NCBI GenBank assembly: GCA_002898975.1
Contig: BEID01000055.1
Coordinates: forward strand, 1 to 7,493
Direction: 5' to 3'
Length of the DNA: 7,493 bases
Source of the DNA: a bacterium HR27
GTDB taxonomy: Bacteria; Chloroflexota; Chloroflexia; Thermomicrobiales; Thermomicrobiaceae
This document shows, piece after piece, positions 1-6,762 of this stretch. How positions within the stretch are numbered: the first letter of the stretch is position 1; every line of letters begins with the position of its first letter. Made by a program: the position numbers and the translations under genes. The notes beneath the pieces are model-generated. The model saw only the letters and a list, made by a program, of their open reading frames with translations. It ran no database searches and was not told where the DNA came from.

Positions 1-1158
1 GGAGCCGTCGGCTACCTCGGCTACGAGACGATCCGGTATTTCGAGCCGCGTGTTCCGGCTGCGCCGCAGGATACGCTGGGGCTCCCGGAGGCAGTGTTCC
101 TGTTCGTCGACTCGATGCTCGTCTTCGATCATCTCGAGCGGACGATCGCTGTCGTGAGCCACGTGCATGTGGAAGACGGTGTGCCGCTCGAGCGGGCCTA
201 CGCCGAGGCGGTGGAACGGATCGAACGGCTGGTCGATCGGCTGCGCCGGCCGCCGGTCGTCCCGGTCGGGAGTGGACCAGTCGATCCGGAGACGGTCGAA
301 CAGCGCTTGCGCCCGCACCTCGATCGGGCGACGTATGTCGCGATGGTGGAACGTGCCAAGGAGTACATCGCGGCCGGCGACATCATTCAGGTCGTGCTGT
401 CCCAGCGGCAGGAGGTGGAGACGGGAGCGCACCCATTCACGATCTACCGCGCGCTGCGGCGTATCAACCCGTCGCCCTACATGTATTACCTCCGCTTCGG
501 TGACGACGCGCTGATCGGTGCTTCGCCGGAAATGCTCGTCCGGGTCGACGGGCGTGTCCTCTCGACGCATCCGATCGCCGGGACGCGCCGGCGCGGGCGA
601 ACGCCCGAAGAGGACGTTGCGCTGGCCGAGGAGTTGGCCGCCGACGAGAAGGAGCAGGCCGAGCACATCATGCTCGTCGACCTAGCGCGCAACGACATCG
701 GCCGCGTCGCGGCACCCGGTATGGTGCATGTACCGCGACTGATGGCGATCGAGCGCTTCAGTCACGTTATGCATCTCGTGAGCGAAGTGACCGGTGTTCT
801 CCGCGACGATCTGTCGGCGCTCGATGCACTGCGGAGCTGCTTCCCTGCTGGGACCGTGAGCGGGGCACCGAAGATCCGGGCCATGGAGATCATCGCGGAA
901 CTCGAGCCCGAACAGCGTGGTCCCTACGCTGGCGCGGTGGGGTACGTGGACTTCAGCGGCAACCTGGATACGGCGATCACGCTGCGGACGATCGTGATGC
1001 GCGGCCAGCGAGCCTACCTCCAGGCGGGAGCCGGCATCGTCGCTGACAGCGTACCGGAGCGCGAGCATCAGGAGTGCCACCACAAGATGCGCGCGCTGGT
1101 ACGCGCGATCGAGCATGCCGAGCAGATGGAACGCGAACAGCGGGGGTACGCGGTATGA
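1..1158 (+). CDS. trpE: Anthranilate synthase component I (TrpE), 5'-truncated by the window edge
   Basis: This is the large subunit of anthranilate synthase, which converts chorismate plus ammonia (supplied by TrpG) to anthranilate and pyruvate. The frame is open from base 1, so the true start lies upstream. About 385 residues are visible; families run near 490-520, so roughly the first 100-130 are missing, including the N-terminal LLES part of the tryptophan feedback site. Visible N-terminal domain motif: GAVGYLGYE at the very start. The catalytic chorismate-binding domain includes NPSPYMYYL (about nt 469-495; the NPSPYM segment contributes to Trp inhibition in studied enzymes), PIAGTRRRG (571-597), [18 protein letters not shown] (643-696), [17 protein letters not shown] (844-894) and [16 protein letters not shown] (1027-1074). 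Ala in PIAGT, where aminodeoxychorismate synthase PabB has Lys, favours TrpE over PabB, as does the operon. Near the C-terminus the usual NK dipeptide reads HK (HHKM, about 1078-1089). The TGA stop overlaps the trpG ATG. No Trp residue occurs in the visible part. Confidence 0.96.
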   Translation, partial: GAVGYLGYETIRYFEPRVPAAPQDTLGLPEAVFLFVDSMLVFDHLERTIAVVSHVHVEDGVPLERAYAEAVERIERLVDRLRRPPVVPVGSGPVDPETVEQRLRPHLDRATYVAMVERAKEYIAAGDIIQVVLSQRQEVETGAHPFTIYRALRRINPSPYMYYLRFGDDALIGASPEMLVRVDGRVLSTHPIAGTRRRGRTPEEDVALAEELAADEKEQAEHIMLVDLARNDIGRVAAPGMVHVPRLMAIERFSHVMHLVSEVTGVLRDDLSALDALRSCFPAGTVSGAPKIRAMEIIAELEPEQRGPYAGAVGYVDFSGNLDTAITLRTIVMRGQRAYLQAGAGIVADSVPEREHQECHHKMRALVRAIEHAEQMEREQRGYAV

Positions 1159-1766
1159 TCCTGGTGATCGATAACTACGATTCGTTTACCTACAACCTCG
1201 TGCAGTATCTGGCCGAACTCGGTGCCGAGCTCGTGGTGCGTCGGAACGACGAGCTGACGGTCGAGGGGATCGAACAGCTGGAGCCGGACGGTATCGTGAT
1301 CTCGCCCGGTCCCTGTACGCCACGCGAGGCAGGTGTCTCCGTTCCCGTCATCCAACGGTTCGCCGGGCGGGTGCCGATCCTCGGCGTGTGTCTCGGACAT
1401 CAGGCGATCGGTGCTGCTTACGGTGCGCGCATCGTCCGCGCACCCCGCCTGATGCATGGGAAGACGAGCCGGATTCAGCACGATGGGCGGGGAGTCTTCG
1501 CTGGCCTGCCGAACCCCTTTACGGCGACACGCTACCACTCGCTCGTCATCGACGAGGCGACGTTGCCCCCGGATCTCACCGTCACTGCCCGGAGCGAAGA
1601 CGGCGTCATCATGGGTGTGCGCGACCGCACGGGTCTGGTCGAGGGAGTCCAGTTCCATCCGGAGTCAATCCTGACGACGGTCGGAAAGGATCTCCTCCGC
1701 AACTTTCTCGAGAGCGTCGAGGCGCACAGTCGAGGGCGAGCAGGTGTGCGGGGAGGTGCGGCATGA
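1155..1766 (+). CDS. trpG: Anthranilate synthase component II (TrpG), glutamine amidotransferase
   Basis: A class I glutamine amidotransferase of 203 residues that hydrolyses glutamine and passes ammonia to TrpE. The start is the ATG in the ATGA overlap with trpE; it gives the classic family N-terminus [15 protein letters not shown], and a frame extension to an ATG at 1074 would add only residues overlapping trpE. A modest GGGGG (1142-1146) precedes it. Motifs: SPGPCTP oxyanion region (residues 50-56), nucleophile Cys79 in [10 protein letters not shown] (77-86), RYHSL (126-130), and catalytic His168 and Glu170 in GVQFHPESI. The MHGKTS segment (100-105) also fits. The length is usual (about 190-200), with a basic, glycine-rich tail ([12 protein letters not shown]) whose DNA also carries the trpD ribosome binding site. 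Whether it also serves folate synthesis (a PabA role) cannot be decided here. It contains no Trp residue. Confidence 0.97.
   Translation: MILVIDNYDSFTYNLVQYLAELGAELVVRRNDELTVEGIEQLEPDGIVISPGPCTPREAGVSVPVIQRFAGRVPILGVCLGHQAIGAAYGARIVRAPRLMHGKTSRIQHDGRGVFAGLPNPFTATRYHSLVIDEATLPPDLTVTARSEDGVIMGVRDRTGLVEGVQFHPESILTTVGKDLLRNFLESVEAHSRGRAGVRGGAA
1750..1756 (+). promoter_or_regulatory. Ribosome binding site of trpD
   Basis: GGGGAGG lies 6 bases before the ATG at 1763, inside the last codons of trpG. It supports the ATGA-overlap start for trpD against the longer open frame that runs back to 1388 through trpG. Confidence 0.75.
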
Positions 1767-2809
1767 TCACTGCAGCGCTCCAGAAGATCGTGTCGGGCGG
1801 AGTGCTCGATGTCGAGGAAGCCGCGCAGGCGATGGGCACCGTGATGACCGGTGAGGCGACTCCAGCGCAGATCGCGGCGCTGGTCACCGCACTGCGCGTG
1901 CGTGGGGAGCGGGAAACGGAGATCGCCGGTTTCGTGCAAGCTCTCCGTGCTCACATGATTCCCGTGGAGCTTGCGACCGCGCGACCGGCGGTCGATGTCG
2001 TGGGCACTGGTGGCGACGGAGGACGCACCTTCAATATCTCGACGGCAGCTGCTTTCGTCGTAGCTGGAGCCGGCGTGCCGGTCGCCAAGCACGGGAACCG
2101 GGCCATGTCGAGCCGTGCCGGGGCGGCCGACACGCTGGAGGCGCTCGGCGTGCGGATCGACCTCGGGCCGGAGGCGGTCGCCCGCTGCGTCAGCGAGGCC
2201 GGCATCGGCTTCATGTTCGCCCAGCGCTTCCACCCGGCGTTGCGACACGCTGCGCCCGTGCGTCGGGAACTCGGCTTCCGCACCGTCTTCAACGTGCTCG
2301 GCCCCTTGGCGAACCCCGCGCGCGTCCGACATCAGCTGATCGGCGTCGCGATGCCGGAGCTGGTAGACACGGTCGCACGTGTGCTGGCCTTGCTCGAGAT
2401 CGATCACGCGCTGGTTGTCCATGCTGCTGACGGGCTGGACGAGGTGAGCCTGGCTGCGCCGACGACGGTCTACGAGATCCGTCGCAACGGAAGTGTCGAA
2501 GTCCGCCGGCACGTCGTGGAGCCGGAGAGCCTCGGGATACCGCGGGTGCCGACCGAAGCCTTGCGAGGCGGCACGGCTGAGGAGAATGCGCGCATCGTCC
2601 GGGCCGTCCTGGAGGGGCAGCCGGGACCGGCCCGCGAGGTGACGCTCCTCAATGCGGCGGCTGCGCTCGTCGCTGCCGATGCAGCCGAATCGCTGGCGGA
2701 AGGGTTGGAGCTGGCGCGGCGCTCGATCGACAGCGGGGCGGCGCTCGCCGCGCTCGAGCGGCTCGTGCAGCTCAGTAACCAGCTGGCTGGAGCGGAGGTG
2801 CCGTCGTGA
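1763..2809 (+). CDS. trpD: Anthranilate phosphoribosyltransferase (TrpD)
   Basis: A 348-residue enzyme that joins anthranilate to PRPP to make phosphoribosylanthranilate, the second tryptophan-specific step. It has the class III nucleoside phosphorylase/phosphoribosyltransferase fold: a small helical N-terminal domain (about residues 1-70) and then the PRPP-binding domain. Motifs: [11 protein letters not shown] (77-87, pyrophosphate loop), NISTAAAFV (91-99), [15 protein letters not shown] (109-123; many homologues have GSAD where this has GAAD), [15 protein letters not shown] (172-186), and the metal-binding DGLDE (223-227, Asp226-Glu227). The length is normal and the protein is not fused to TrpG, unlike in some enterobacteria. 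The start is the ATG overlapping the trpG stop, with a good ribosome binding site. The open frame extends upstream to 1388 but that part reads trpG out of frame and has no TrpD homology. It contains no Trp residue. The TGA overlaps the trpC GTG. Confidence 0.97.
   Translation: MITAALQKIVSGGVLDVEEAAQAMGTVMTGEATPAQIAALVTALRVRGERETEIAGFVQALRAHMIPVELATARPAVDVVGTGGDGGRTFNISTAAAFVVAGAGVPVAKHGNRAMSSRAGAADTLEALGVRIDLGPEAVARCVSEAGIGFMFAQRFHPALRHAAPVRRELGFRTVFNVLGPLANPARVRHQLIGVAMPELVDTVARVLALLEIDHALVVHAADGLDEVSLAAPTTVYEIRRNGSVEVRRHVVEPESLGIPRVPTEALRGGTAEENARIVRAVLEGQPGPAREVTLLNAAAALVAADAAESLAEGLELARRSIDSGAALAALERLVQLSNQLAGAEVPS
2794..2798 (+). promoter_or_regulatory. Ribosome binding site of trpC
   Basis: GGAGG sits 7 bases before the GTG at 2806. 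It supports a GTG start in a GTGA overlap with the trpD stop. Confidence 0.75.
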
Positions 2810-3627
2810 CTCGAACGGGGACGATTCTCGACCGGATCGTCGAGCGCACGCGGCGCGACCTGGCCGAGCGGCGTGCCCACATGCCGGAAGCCACGCTCCT
2901 CGAGCGTGTCGCGACAATGGCGCCACCGCTGCCCTTCGCGCTGGCGTTGCGCGGCGAGCAGGTTCGCCTCATCGCTGAGGTAAAGCGGGGTTCACCGTCG
3001 CGCGGCCTCTTCGCGCCGGATGCCGATGCGGCAGCGGTGGCGGCGGATTACCTCGCTGGCGGGGCTGCGGCGATCTCGGTGCTGACGGACGAACCCTTCT
3101 TCGCCGGTCGCTTGAGCGACCTGGAGACGGTCAGCGCACTGGCGCGACCTGCCGGCGTACCGGTCTTGCGCAAGGATTTCGTCGTCGATCCCTATCAGGT
3201 GCTAGAAGCGCGCGCTTTCGGGGCCGATGCGGTGCTCTTGATCGTCGCAGCATTGAGCCCGGTACAACTGATTGAACTCCTCGCTGCGACGTGGGAACTG
3301 GGGCTGGAGGCGCTGGTCGAAGTGCACGACGAAGCCGAACTCGAGGTGGCGCTGGGAGCCGGAGCGCGGGTCATCGGCATCAACAACCGGGATCTCCGGA
3401 GCTTCACCGTCGATCTCGGCGTGAGCGAGCGGCTGGCACCGCGCATTCCGGCCGATCGAGTCGTCGTTGCCGAAAGCGGCATCCAGACGCGCGCGGATGT
3501 CGAGCGGCTCGCCCGGGCGGGTATCGATGCCATCCTGGTCGGGGAGTCGCTCATGACCGCGCGCGATCGTCGGGCGGCAACCGCTGCTCTGGCCGGCGTG
3601 GAGGCGCAGCGATGCCGGGAGTCGTGA
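2806..3627 (+). CDS. trpC: Indole-3-glycerol phosphate synthase (TrpC)
   Basis: A (beta/alpha)8-barrel enzyme of 273 residues that closes the ring of carboxyphenylaminodeoxyribulose phosphate, releasing CO2 and water to give indole-3-glycerol phosphate. The GTG start gives a typical N-terminus (ILDRIVERTRRDLAERR) with a GGAGG 7 bases upstream. By alignment to the Sulfolobus enzyme the catalytic residues are in place: Glu58 and Lys60 in AEVKRGSPSRG, Lys123 in VLRKDF, Glu172 in LVEVHDE, Asn193-Asn194 in GINNRDL, and Glu223-Ser224 in VAESGI. Phosphate binding fits the GSPSRG and VGESLM (245-250) segments. The length is slightly above the usual 255-265, mostly from a C-terminal tail ([10 protein letters not shown]) that overlaps the start of trpF. 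TrpC and TrpF are separate here, not fused as in E. coli. Trp163 is the first in-frame Trp codon of the window. Confidence 0.97.
   Translation: MTRTGTILDRIVERTRRDLAERRAHMPEATLLERVATMAPPLPFALALRGEQVRLIAEVKRGSPSRGLFAPDADAAAVAADYLAGGAAAISVLTDEPFFAGRLSDLETVSALARPAGVPVLRKDFVVDPYQVLEARAFGADAVLLIVAALSPVQLIELLAATWELGLEALVEVHDEAELEVALGAGARVIGINNRDLRSFTVDLGVSERLAPRIPADRVVVAESGIQTRADVERLARAGIDAILVGESLMTARDRRAATAALAGVEAQRCRES
3600..3604 (+). promoter_or_regulatory. Ribosome binding site supporting the ATG start of trpF
   Basis: GGAGG lies 7 bases before the ATG at 3612. The competing in-frame GTG at 3624 has only GGGAG (3617-3621) 2 bases away, too close for normal use. This site is the main reason for choosing 3612. 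Confidence 0.65.
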
Positions 3628-4304
3628 AGCTCTGCGGCATGCGGACAGCGGAGGACGCACTGGCCGCGGCCGCAGCAGGGGCCGACTTTATCGGCCTGGT
3701 CTTCGCACCGAGCCCGCGGCGTGTCACGCTCGAGCAGGCGGTGACCATCTGTCGCGCTGTACGGACGGTGACGCAGCTGCCGCGGATCGTCGGTCTCTTC
3801 GTCGATGCACCGGTCGAGGAGATGCAGCAGGTCGCGGCACTCCTGGAGCTCGACGCGGTGCAACTGCATGGGAACGAGCCACCGGAGGTCGTACGAGCGC
3901 TCGGCTGGCCGGTGCTCAAGGCCGTCCGGGTGCGCGCTGGCGAGACGGTCGAGGCCGTGCGGCAACGGGTCGCACCGTACTTCGCGGGCAATCCGGCCCC
4001 GTACGCGATCGTGCTCGACACCTACCACCCGCGTGTGGCGGGCGGGACGGGGCAGACGTTCGACTGGGCGGTCGCTGCTGCGATAGCCCGTGCTTTCCCG
4101 GTGATCCTGGCCGGTGGGTTGCGGGTGGAGAATGTAGCCGAAGCGATCGAGACGGTACGCCCTTTTGGCGTCGATGTCTCGAGCGGCATCGAGGTTGCCG
4201 GGAGGAAAGATCCTGAACTGATGCGCGCGTTCGTGGCAGCGGCGCGTGCCGCCTTCGCGCGTGCGTTCGATACGGTCCGGACGGAAAGCGGAGGGACGAG
4301 ATGA
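3612..4304 (+). CDS. trpF: Phosphoribosylanthranilate isomerase (TrpF)
   Basis: A (beta/alpha)8-barrel enzyme that catalyses the Amadori rearrangement of phosphoribosylanthranilate to carboxyphenylaminodeoxyribulose phosphate, the TrpC substrate. It has 230 residues from the ATG at 3612, compared with about 200-215 for the family; the excess is a C-terminal Ala/Arg-rich tail. Motifs: [13 protein letters not shown] at the N-terminus with the general base Cys8, [16 protein letters not shown] (23-38), DAVQLHGNE (81-89), general acid Asp136 in [16 protein letters not shown] (144-152), LAGGL (166-170) and DVSSGIE (188-194), the last three being phosphate and substrate loops. The ATG start overlaps trpC by 16 bases; a GTG at 3624 would give an N-terminus closer to the commonest MVKICG form and a 4-base overlap. 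The barrel and active site are the same either way. The stop overlaps the trpB ATG. Confidence 0.96.
   Translation: MPGVVKLCGMRTAEDALAAAAAGADFIGLVFAPSPRRVTLEQAVTICRAVRTVTQLPRIVGLFVDAPVEEMQQVAALLELDAVQLHGNEPPEVVRALGWPVLKAVRVRAGETVEAVRQRVAPYFAGNPAPYAIVLDTYHPRVAGGTGQTFDWAVAAAIARAFPVILAGGLRVENVAEAIETVRPFGVDVSSGIEVAGRKDPELMRAFVAAARAAFARAFDTVRTESGGTR
4290..4295 (+). promoter_or_regulatory. Ribosome binding site of trpB
   Basis: GGAGGG lies 5 bases before the ATG at 4301, within the last trpF codons, and supports the ATGA-overlap start. Confidence 0.75.
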
Positions 4305-5515
4305 CGACATCAATGCAGCGAGCACGGCAGCTCCCGGACGAGCGCGGGCGTTTCGGCGAGTTCGGCGGCATCTACGCTCCGGTCACCTTGCTACCGGCGA
4401 TCGAGGAGTTGATCGAGGCCTATGAGGACGCTCGCCGGGATCCAGCTTTCCAGGCCGAGTTCGAGCGGCTGCTCCGCGAGTTCGTCGGACGACCGACCCC
4501 CCTCTACTACGCGGCCAGCCTGACCGAGCGGGTCGGCGGTGCGCGGATCTTCCTGAAGCGCGAGGATCTCGCTCATACGGGTGCGCACAAGATCAACAAC
4601 GCGGTCGGCCAGGGGTTGCTCGCCAAGCGGATGGGCAAGCCGCGCGTCATCGCCGAGACAGGGGCCGGCCAGCACGGGGTAGCGACGGCGACGGTGTGCG
4701 CGATGCTCGGGCTGGAATGCGTCGTCTATATGGGCGAACTGGACGTGCAGCGCCAGTCGCTCAACGTCTTCCGCATGAAGCTCCTCGGTGCGGAAGTGCG
4801 ACCGGTGCGCTCGGGAAGCCGGACGCTCAAGGACGCGATGAACGAAGCGATCCGCGACTGGGTGACGAACGTGCGCACCACCTACTACCTGGTGGGTTCG
4901 GTGGCTGGCATGCACCCGTATCCGATGATGGTGCGCGACTTCCAGTCGGTGATCGGCCGGGAGACGCGCCAGCAGATCCTGGAGATAACCGGGCGGCTTC
5001 CGGACGCAGTCGTCGCCTGCGTCGGTGGTGGATCGAATGCGATCGGCATCTTCTCGGCCTTCATCGATGATGAGCAGGTAGAACTGCACGGAGCAGAAGC
5101 GGCGGGCGAAGGCTTGGAAACCGGTCGCCATGCCGCGAGTCTGACAGCCGGTCGGGTCGGCGTGTTGCACGGATCTCGGTCGTTCGTGCTCCAGGACGAG
5201 GACGGCCAGATCGTCGAAGCGCACAGCATTGCGGCTGGACTGGACTATCCGGGTGTGGGCCCGGAGCACGCCTACCTCAAGACGACCGGGCGTGCACAGT
5301 ATCACGCGATCAGCGATGCCGAGGCGCTCGAGGCGTTCCAGTTGCTCTGCCGCACGGAAGGCATCATCCCGGCGCTGGAATCCGCACACGCGGTCGCCCT
5401 GGCCGTTCGGCTGGCGCGCGAGCGGCCGCGCGACCAGATCATCGTCGTCAACCTATCGGGCCGCGGCGACAAGGACATGCACACCGTGGCCAGCGCGCTG
5501 GGGGTGACGCTGTGA
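4301..5515 (+). CDS. trpB: Tryptophan synthase beta chain (TrpB, TrpB1 type)
   Basis: A PLP enzyme of 404 residues that condenses indole, channelled from TrpA, with L-serine to form tryptophan in an alpha2beta2 complex. The N-terminus [18 protein letters not shown] (16-33) is the usual TrpB1 opening. Lys97 in [10 protein letters not shown] forms the internal aldimine; Glu119 in [13 protein letters not shown] is the catalytic acid; [10 protein letters not shown] (240-249) binds the PLP phosphate; GAEAAGEG (264-271) and [10 protein letters not shown] (385-394, Ser386 near the pyridine nitrogen) complete the cofactor site. Length (about 390-410), short N-terminus and adjacency to trpA place it in the TrpB1 group rather than the TrpB2 group. 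One small departure: the conserved GPHPYP segment reads GMHPYP (203-208), with Met in place of Pro. There is a single Trp (Trp187). The GTGA overlap with trpA suits balanced production of the two subunits. Confidence 0.98.
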   Translation: MTTSMQRARQLPDERGRFGEFGGIYAPVTLLPAIEELIEAYEDARRDPAFQAEFERLLREFVGRPTPLYYAASLTERVGGARIFLKREDLAHTGAHKINNAVGQGLLAKRMGKPRVIAETGAGQHGVATATVCAMLGLECVVYMGELDVQRQSLNVFRMKLLGAEVRPVRSGSRTLKDAMNEAIRDWVTNVRTTYYLVGSVAGMHPYPMMVRDFQSVIGRETRQQILEITGRLPDAVVACVGGGSNAIGIFSAFIDDEQVELHGAEAAGEGLETGRHAASLTAGRVGVLHGSRSFVLQDEDGQIVEAHSIAAGLDYPGVGPEHAYLKTTGRAQYHAISDAEALEAFQLLCRTEGIIPALESAHAVALAVRLARERPRDQIIVVNLSGRGDKDMHTVASALGVTL

Positions 5516-6339
5516 GCAGGAACGAGAGCCGGATCGCCGAAACGTTCGCTGTGTTGCGGGCACGGGGCGAACTCGGGATCATTCCGTATCTCACCATTGG
5601 GTACCCGGAGCGGGAGAGTGCGCTGGAACTGGTGCCGGCACTGGTCCGTGGCGGTGCCTGTGCGATCGAGCTGGGGATCCCATTCTCGGATCCTCTCGCT
5701 GACGGTGTGACGATCCAGCGGGCGAGTCACGTCGCGCTCCAGAACGGCGTGACCGTCCGGTACTGCCTGGAAACAGCGGCGCGGCTGCGGGAAGCGGGCG
5801 TTGACGTACCGTTCGTCTTCATGGGATACTTCAATCCACTGCTCCAGTACGGGCTGGAGCAGTTCGTGCGTGCGTGTGTCGAGGTCGGCGTCGACGGTGT
5901 GATCGTGCCGGATTTGCCACCGATCGAGAGCGATGAACTGCATGCCTTGTGTCGGGCGGCGGGGCGTGATCTGATCTTCATGGTCGCGCCGACTAGTACG
6001 GAGCGGCATCTGCGCGAAGTCGCTGCTCGTGCGAGCGGGTTCCTCTATTGCGTCTCCCTGACAGGTGTGACCGGCGCACGCGATCGTTTGCCAGACGATC
6101 TTCCAGCGTTCTTGCAACGTGTCCGTGCGGTCACGGATTTGCCGCTCGCGCTCGGTTTCGGTATCTCGCGACCGGATCATGTCGCGCAGGCACACGCGCT
6201 GGTCGATGCGGTGGTGGTCGGGAGTGCGCTGCTCGATCGGATCGCTGCAGCTCAGCCAGGCGAGCGTGCAGCGGCGGCTGAAGCGTTCATCGCCTGGTTG
6301 CGAACGGGTACCGCCGCGACGGTGGGGGAGGGGTCGTAG
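5512..6339 (+). CDS. trpA: Tryptophan synthase alpha chain (TrpA)
   Basis: A (beta/alpha)8-barrel subunit of 275 residues that cleaves indole-3-glycerol phosphate to indole and glyceraldehyde 3-phosphate, passing indole to TrpB. The GTG start in a GTGA overlap gives the family N-terminus [15 protein letters not shown]; the purine-rich GGGGG just upstream is a weak ribosome binding site, so translation probably depends on coupling to trpB. Catalytic Glu53 and Asp64 lie in [14 protein letters not shown] (52-65), four positions later than Glu49/Asp60 of the Salmonella enzyme. Also seen are [12 protein letters not shown] (103-114; loop 2, which contacts TrpB), VPDLPPIES (132-140), the mobile loop 6 region SLTGVTGAR (182-190) and LGFGISRP (214-221). 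Length is normal (about 260-275). It ends with TAG, the only non-TGA stop in the window, 6 bases before aroH and in the same frame as aroH. Confidence 0.97.
   Translation: MSRNESRIAETFAVLRARGELGIIPYLTIGYPERESALELVPALVRGGACAIELGIPFSDPLADGVTIQRASHVALQNGVTVRYCLETAARLREAGVDVPFVFMGYFNPLLQYGLEQFVRACVEVGVDGVIVPDLPPIESDELHALCRAAGRDLIFMVAPTSTERHLREVAARASGFLYCVSLTGVTGARDRLPDDLPAFLQRVRAVTDLPLALGFGISRPDHVAQAHALVDAVVVGSALLDRIAAAQPGERAAAAEAFIAWLRTGTAATVGEGS
6324..6333 (+). promoter_or_regulatory. Ribosome binding site of aroH
   Basis: GGGGGAGGGG, inside the last trpA codons, ends 12 bases before the ATG at 6346. The spacing is somewhat long, but it is the only purine-rich run near the start and marks the one non-overlapping junction in the window. 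Confidence 0.6.
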
Positions 6340-6345
6340 GCGACG

Positions 6346-6762
6346 ATGCTCCAGTGCCGTGGCATCCGCGGTGCGACGACGGTCGAGGCGAACACCGCTG
6401 AAGCGATCGTGAGTGCGACCCGTGAGCTGCTTGTCGCGCTCGTGGAAGCGAACGGGATCGAGCCCGACCAGATCGCGAGCATCATCTTCACCACGACGCG
6501 TGACCTCAATGCGACCTTCCCGGCAGTTGCTGCGCGGGAACTTGGGTGGGTACACGTGCCGCTCCTCTGCGCGCACGAGATGGACGTGCCCGGTGCACCA
6601 CAAGGGGTCGTGCGTGTCCTGATGCACGTCAACACGGAAAAGTCGCCGCGGGAAATCCGGCACGTCTATCTGCGTGGGGCGCGCGTGTTGCGGCCAGAAT
6701 TCGGTCACGAACCGACGTGGATCAGCGACGACCGTCGAGGAGCGGGAGGGATGGAACGATGA
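6346..6762 (+). CDS. aroH: Chorismate mutase, AroH type (monofunctional)
   Basis: This enzyme rearranges chorismate to prephenate, the branch leading to phenylalanine and tyrosine and competing with TrpE for chorismate. The 138 residues align well with B. subtilis AroH (127 residues), a trimeric pseudo-alpha/beta barrel with active sites between subunits. The opening [14 protein letters not shown] holds Arg8 (Arg7 in B. subtilis). Further active-site residues match: Phe58 and Arg64 in FPAVAAREL, Cys75 and Glu78 in CAHEMDV, Arg90, Tyr108 in RHVYL, and Arg116 in VLRPE. The last 20 or so residues (after RPEF) are poorly conserved and their DNA carries the ribosome binding site of the next gene. 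The ATG start is the first after the trpA stop. In B. subtilis aroH sits just upstream of trpE; here it follows trpA. It is unrelated to the all-helical AroQ mutases and to the E. coli gene called aroH, which is a DAHP synthase. Confidence 0.95.
   Translation: MLQCRGIRGATTVEANTAEAIVSATRELLVALVEANGIEPDQIASIIFTTTRDLNATFPAVAARELGWVHVPLLCAHEMDVPGAPQGVVRVLMHVNTEKSPREIRHVYLRGARVLRPEFGHEPTWISDDRRGAGGMER
6744..6750 (+). promoter_or_regulatory. Ribosome binding site of the DAHP synthase gene
   Basis: GGGAGGG lies 8 bases before the ATG at 6759, inside the aroH coding end, and supports the ATGA-overlap start. Confidence 0.75.

Noticed and set aside
1074..1154. An upstream extension of trpG to an ATG at 1074
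   Set aside because: The extra 27 residues read trpE out of frame and have no TrpG homology. The ATG at 1155 gives the canonical N-terminus and an ATGA overlap.
1388..1762. An upstream extension of the trpD frame through trpG, suggesting a longer or fused protein
   Set aside because: The extension is an out-of-frame shadow of trpG. The ATG at 1763 has a GGGGAGG site and begins the normal TrpD N-terminal domain.
1532..2926. A 464-codon open frame on the - strand opposite trpG, trpD and trpC
   Set aside because: The translation is Arg/His/Ser/Pro-rich without any recognisable domain. Long antisense frames are expected opposite GC-rich genes, and the + strand holds well-identified genes there.
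3291..3611. An upstream extension of trpF into trpC
   Set aside because: The extension is Arg/Gly/Ser-rich shadow sequence of trpC without homology to TrpF.
6332..6348. A small inverted repeat (TCGT...ACGA) at the trpA/aroH junction as a terminator or control hairpin
   Set aside because: The stem is only 4 bp with a 5-base loop and no U-run, and it includes the stop and start codons. It is too weak to support.
5302..6708. A 468-codon open frame on the - strand opposite trpB, trpA and aroH
   Set aside because: Same reason: low-complexity, Arg-rich translation with no motif, lying across three firmly identified + strand genes.
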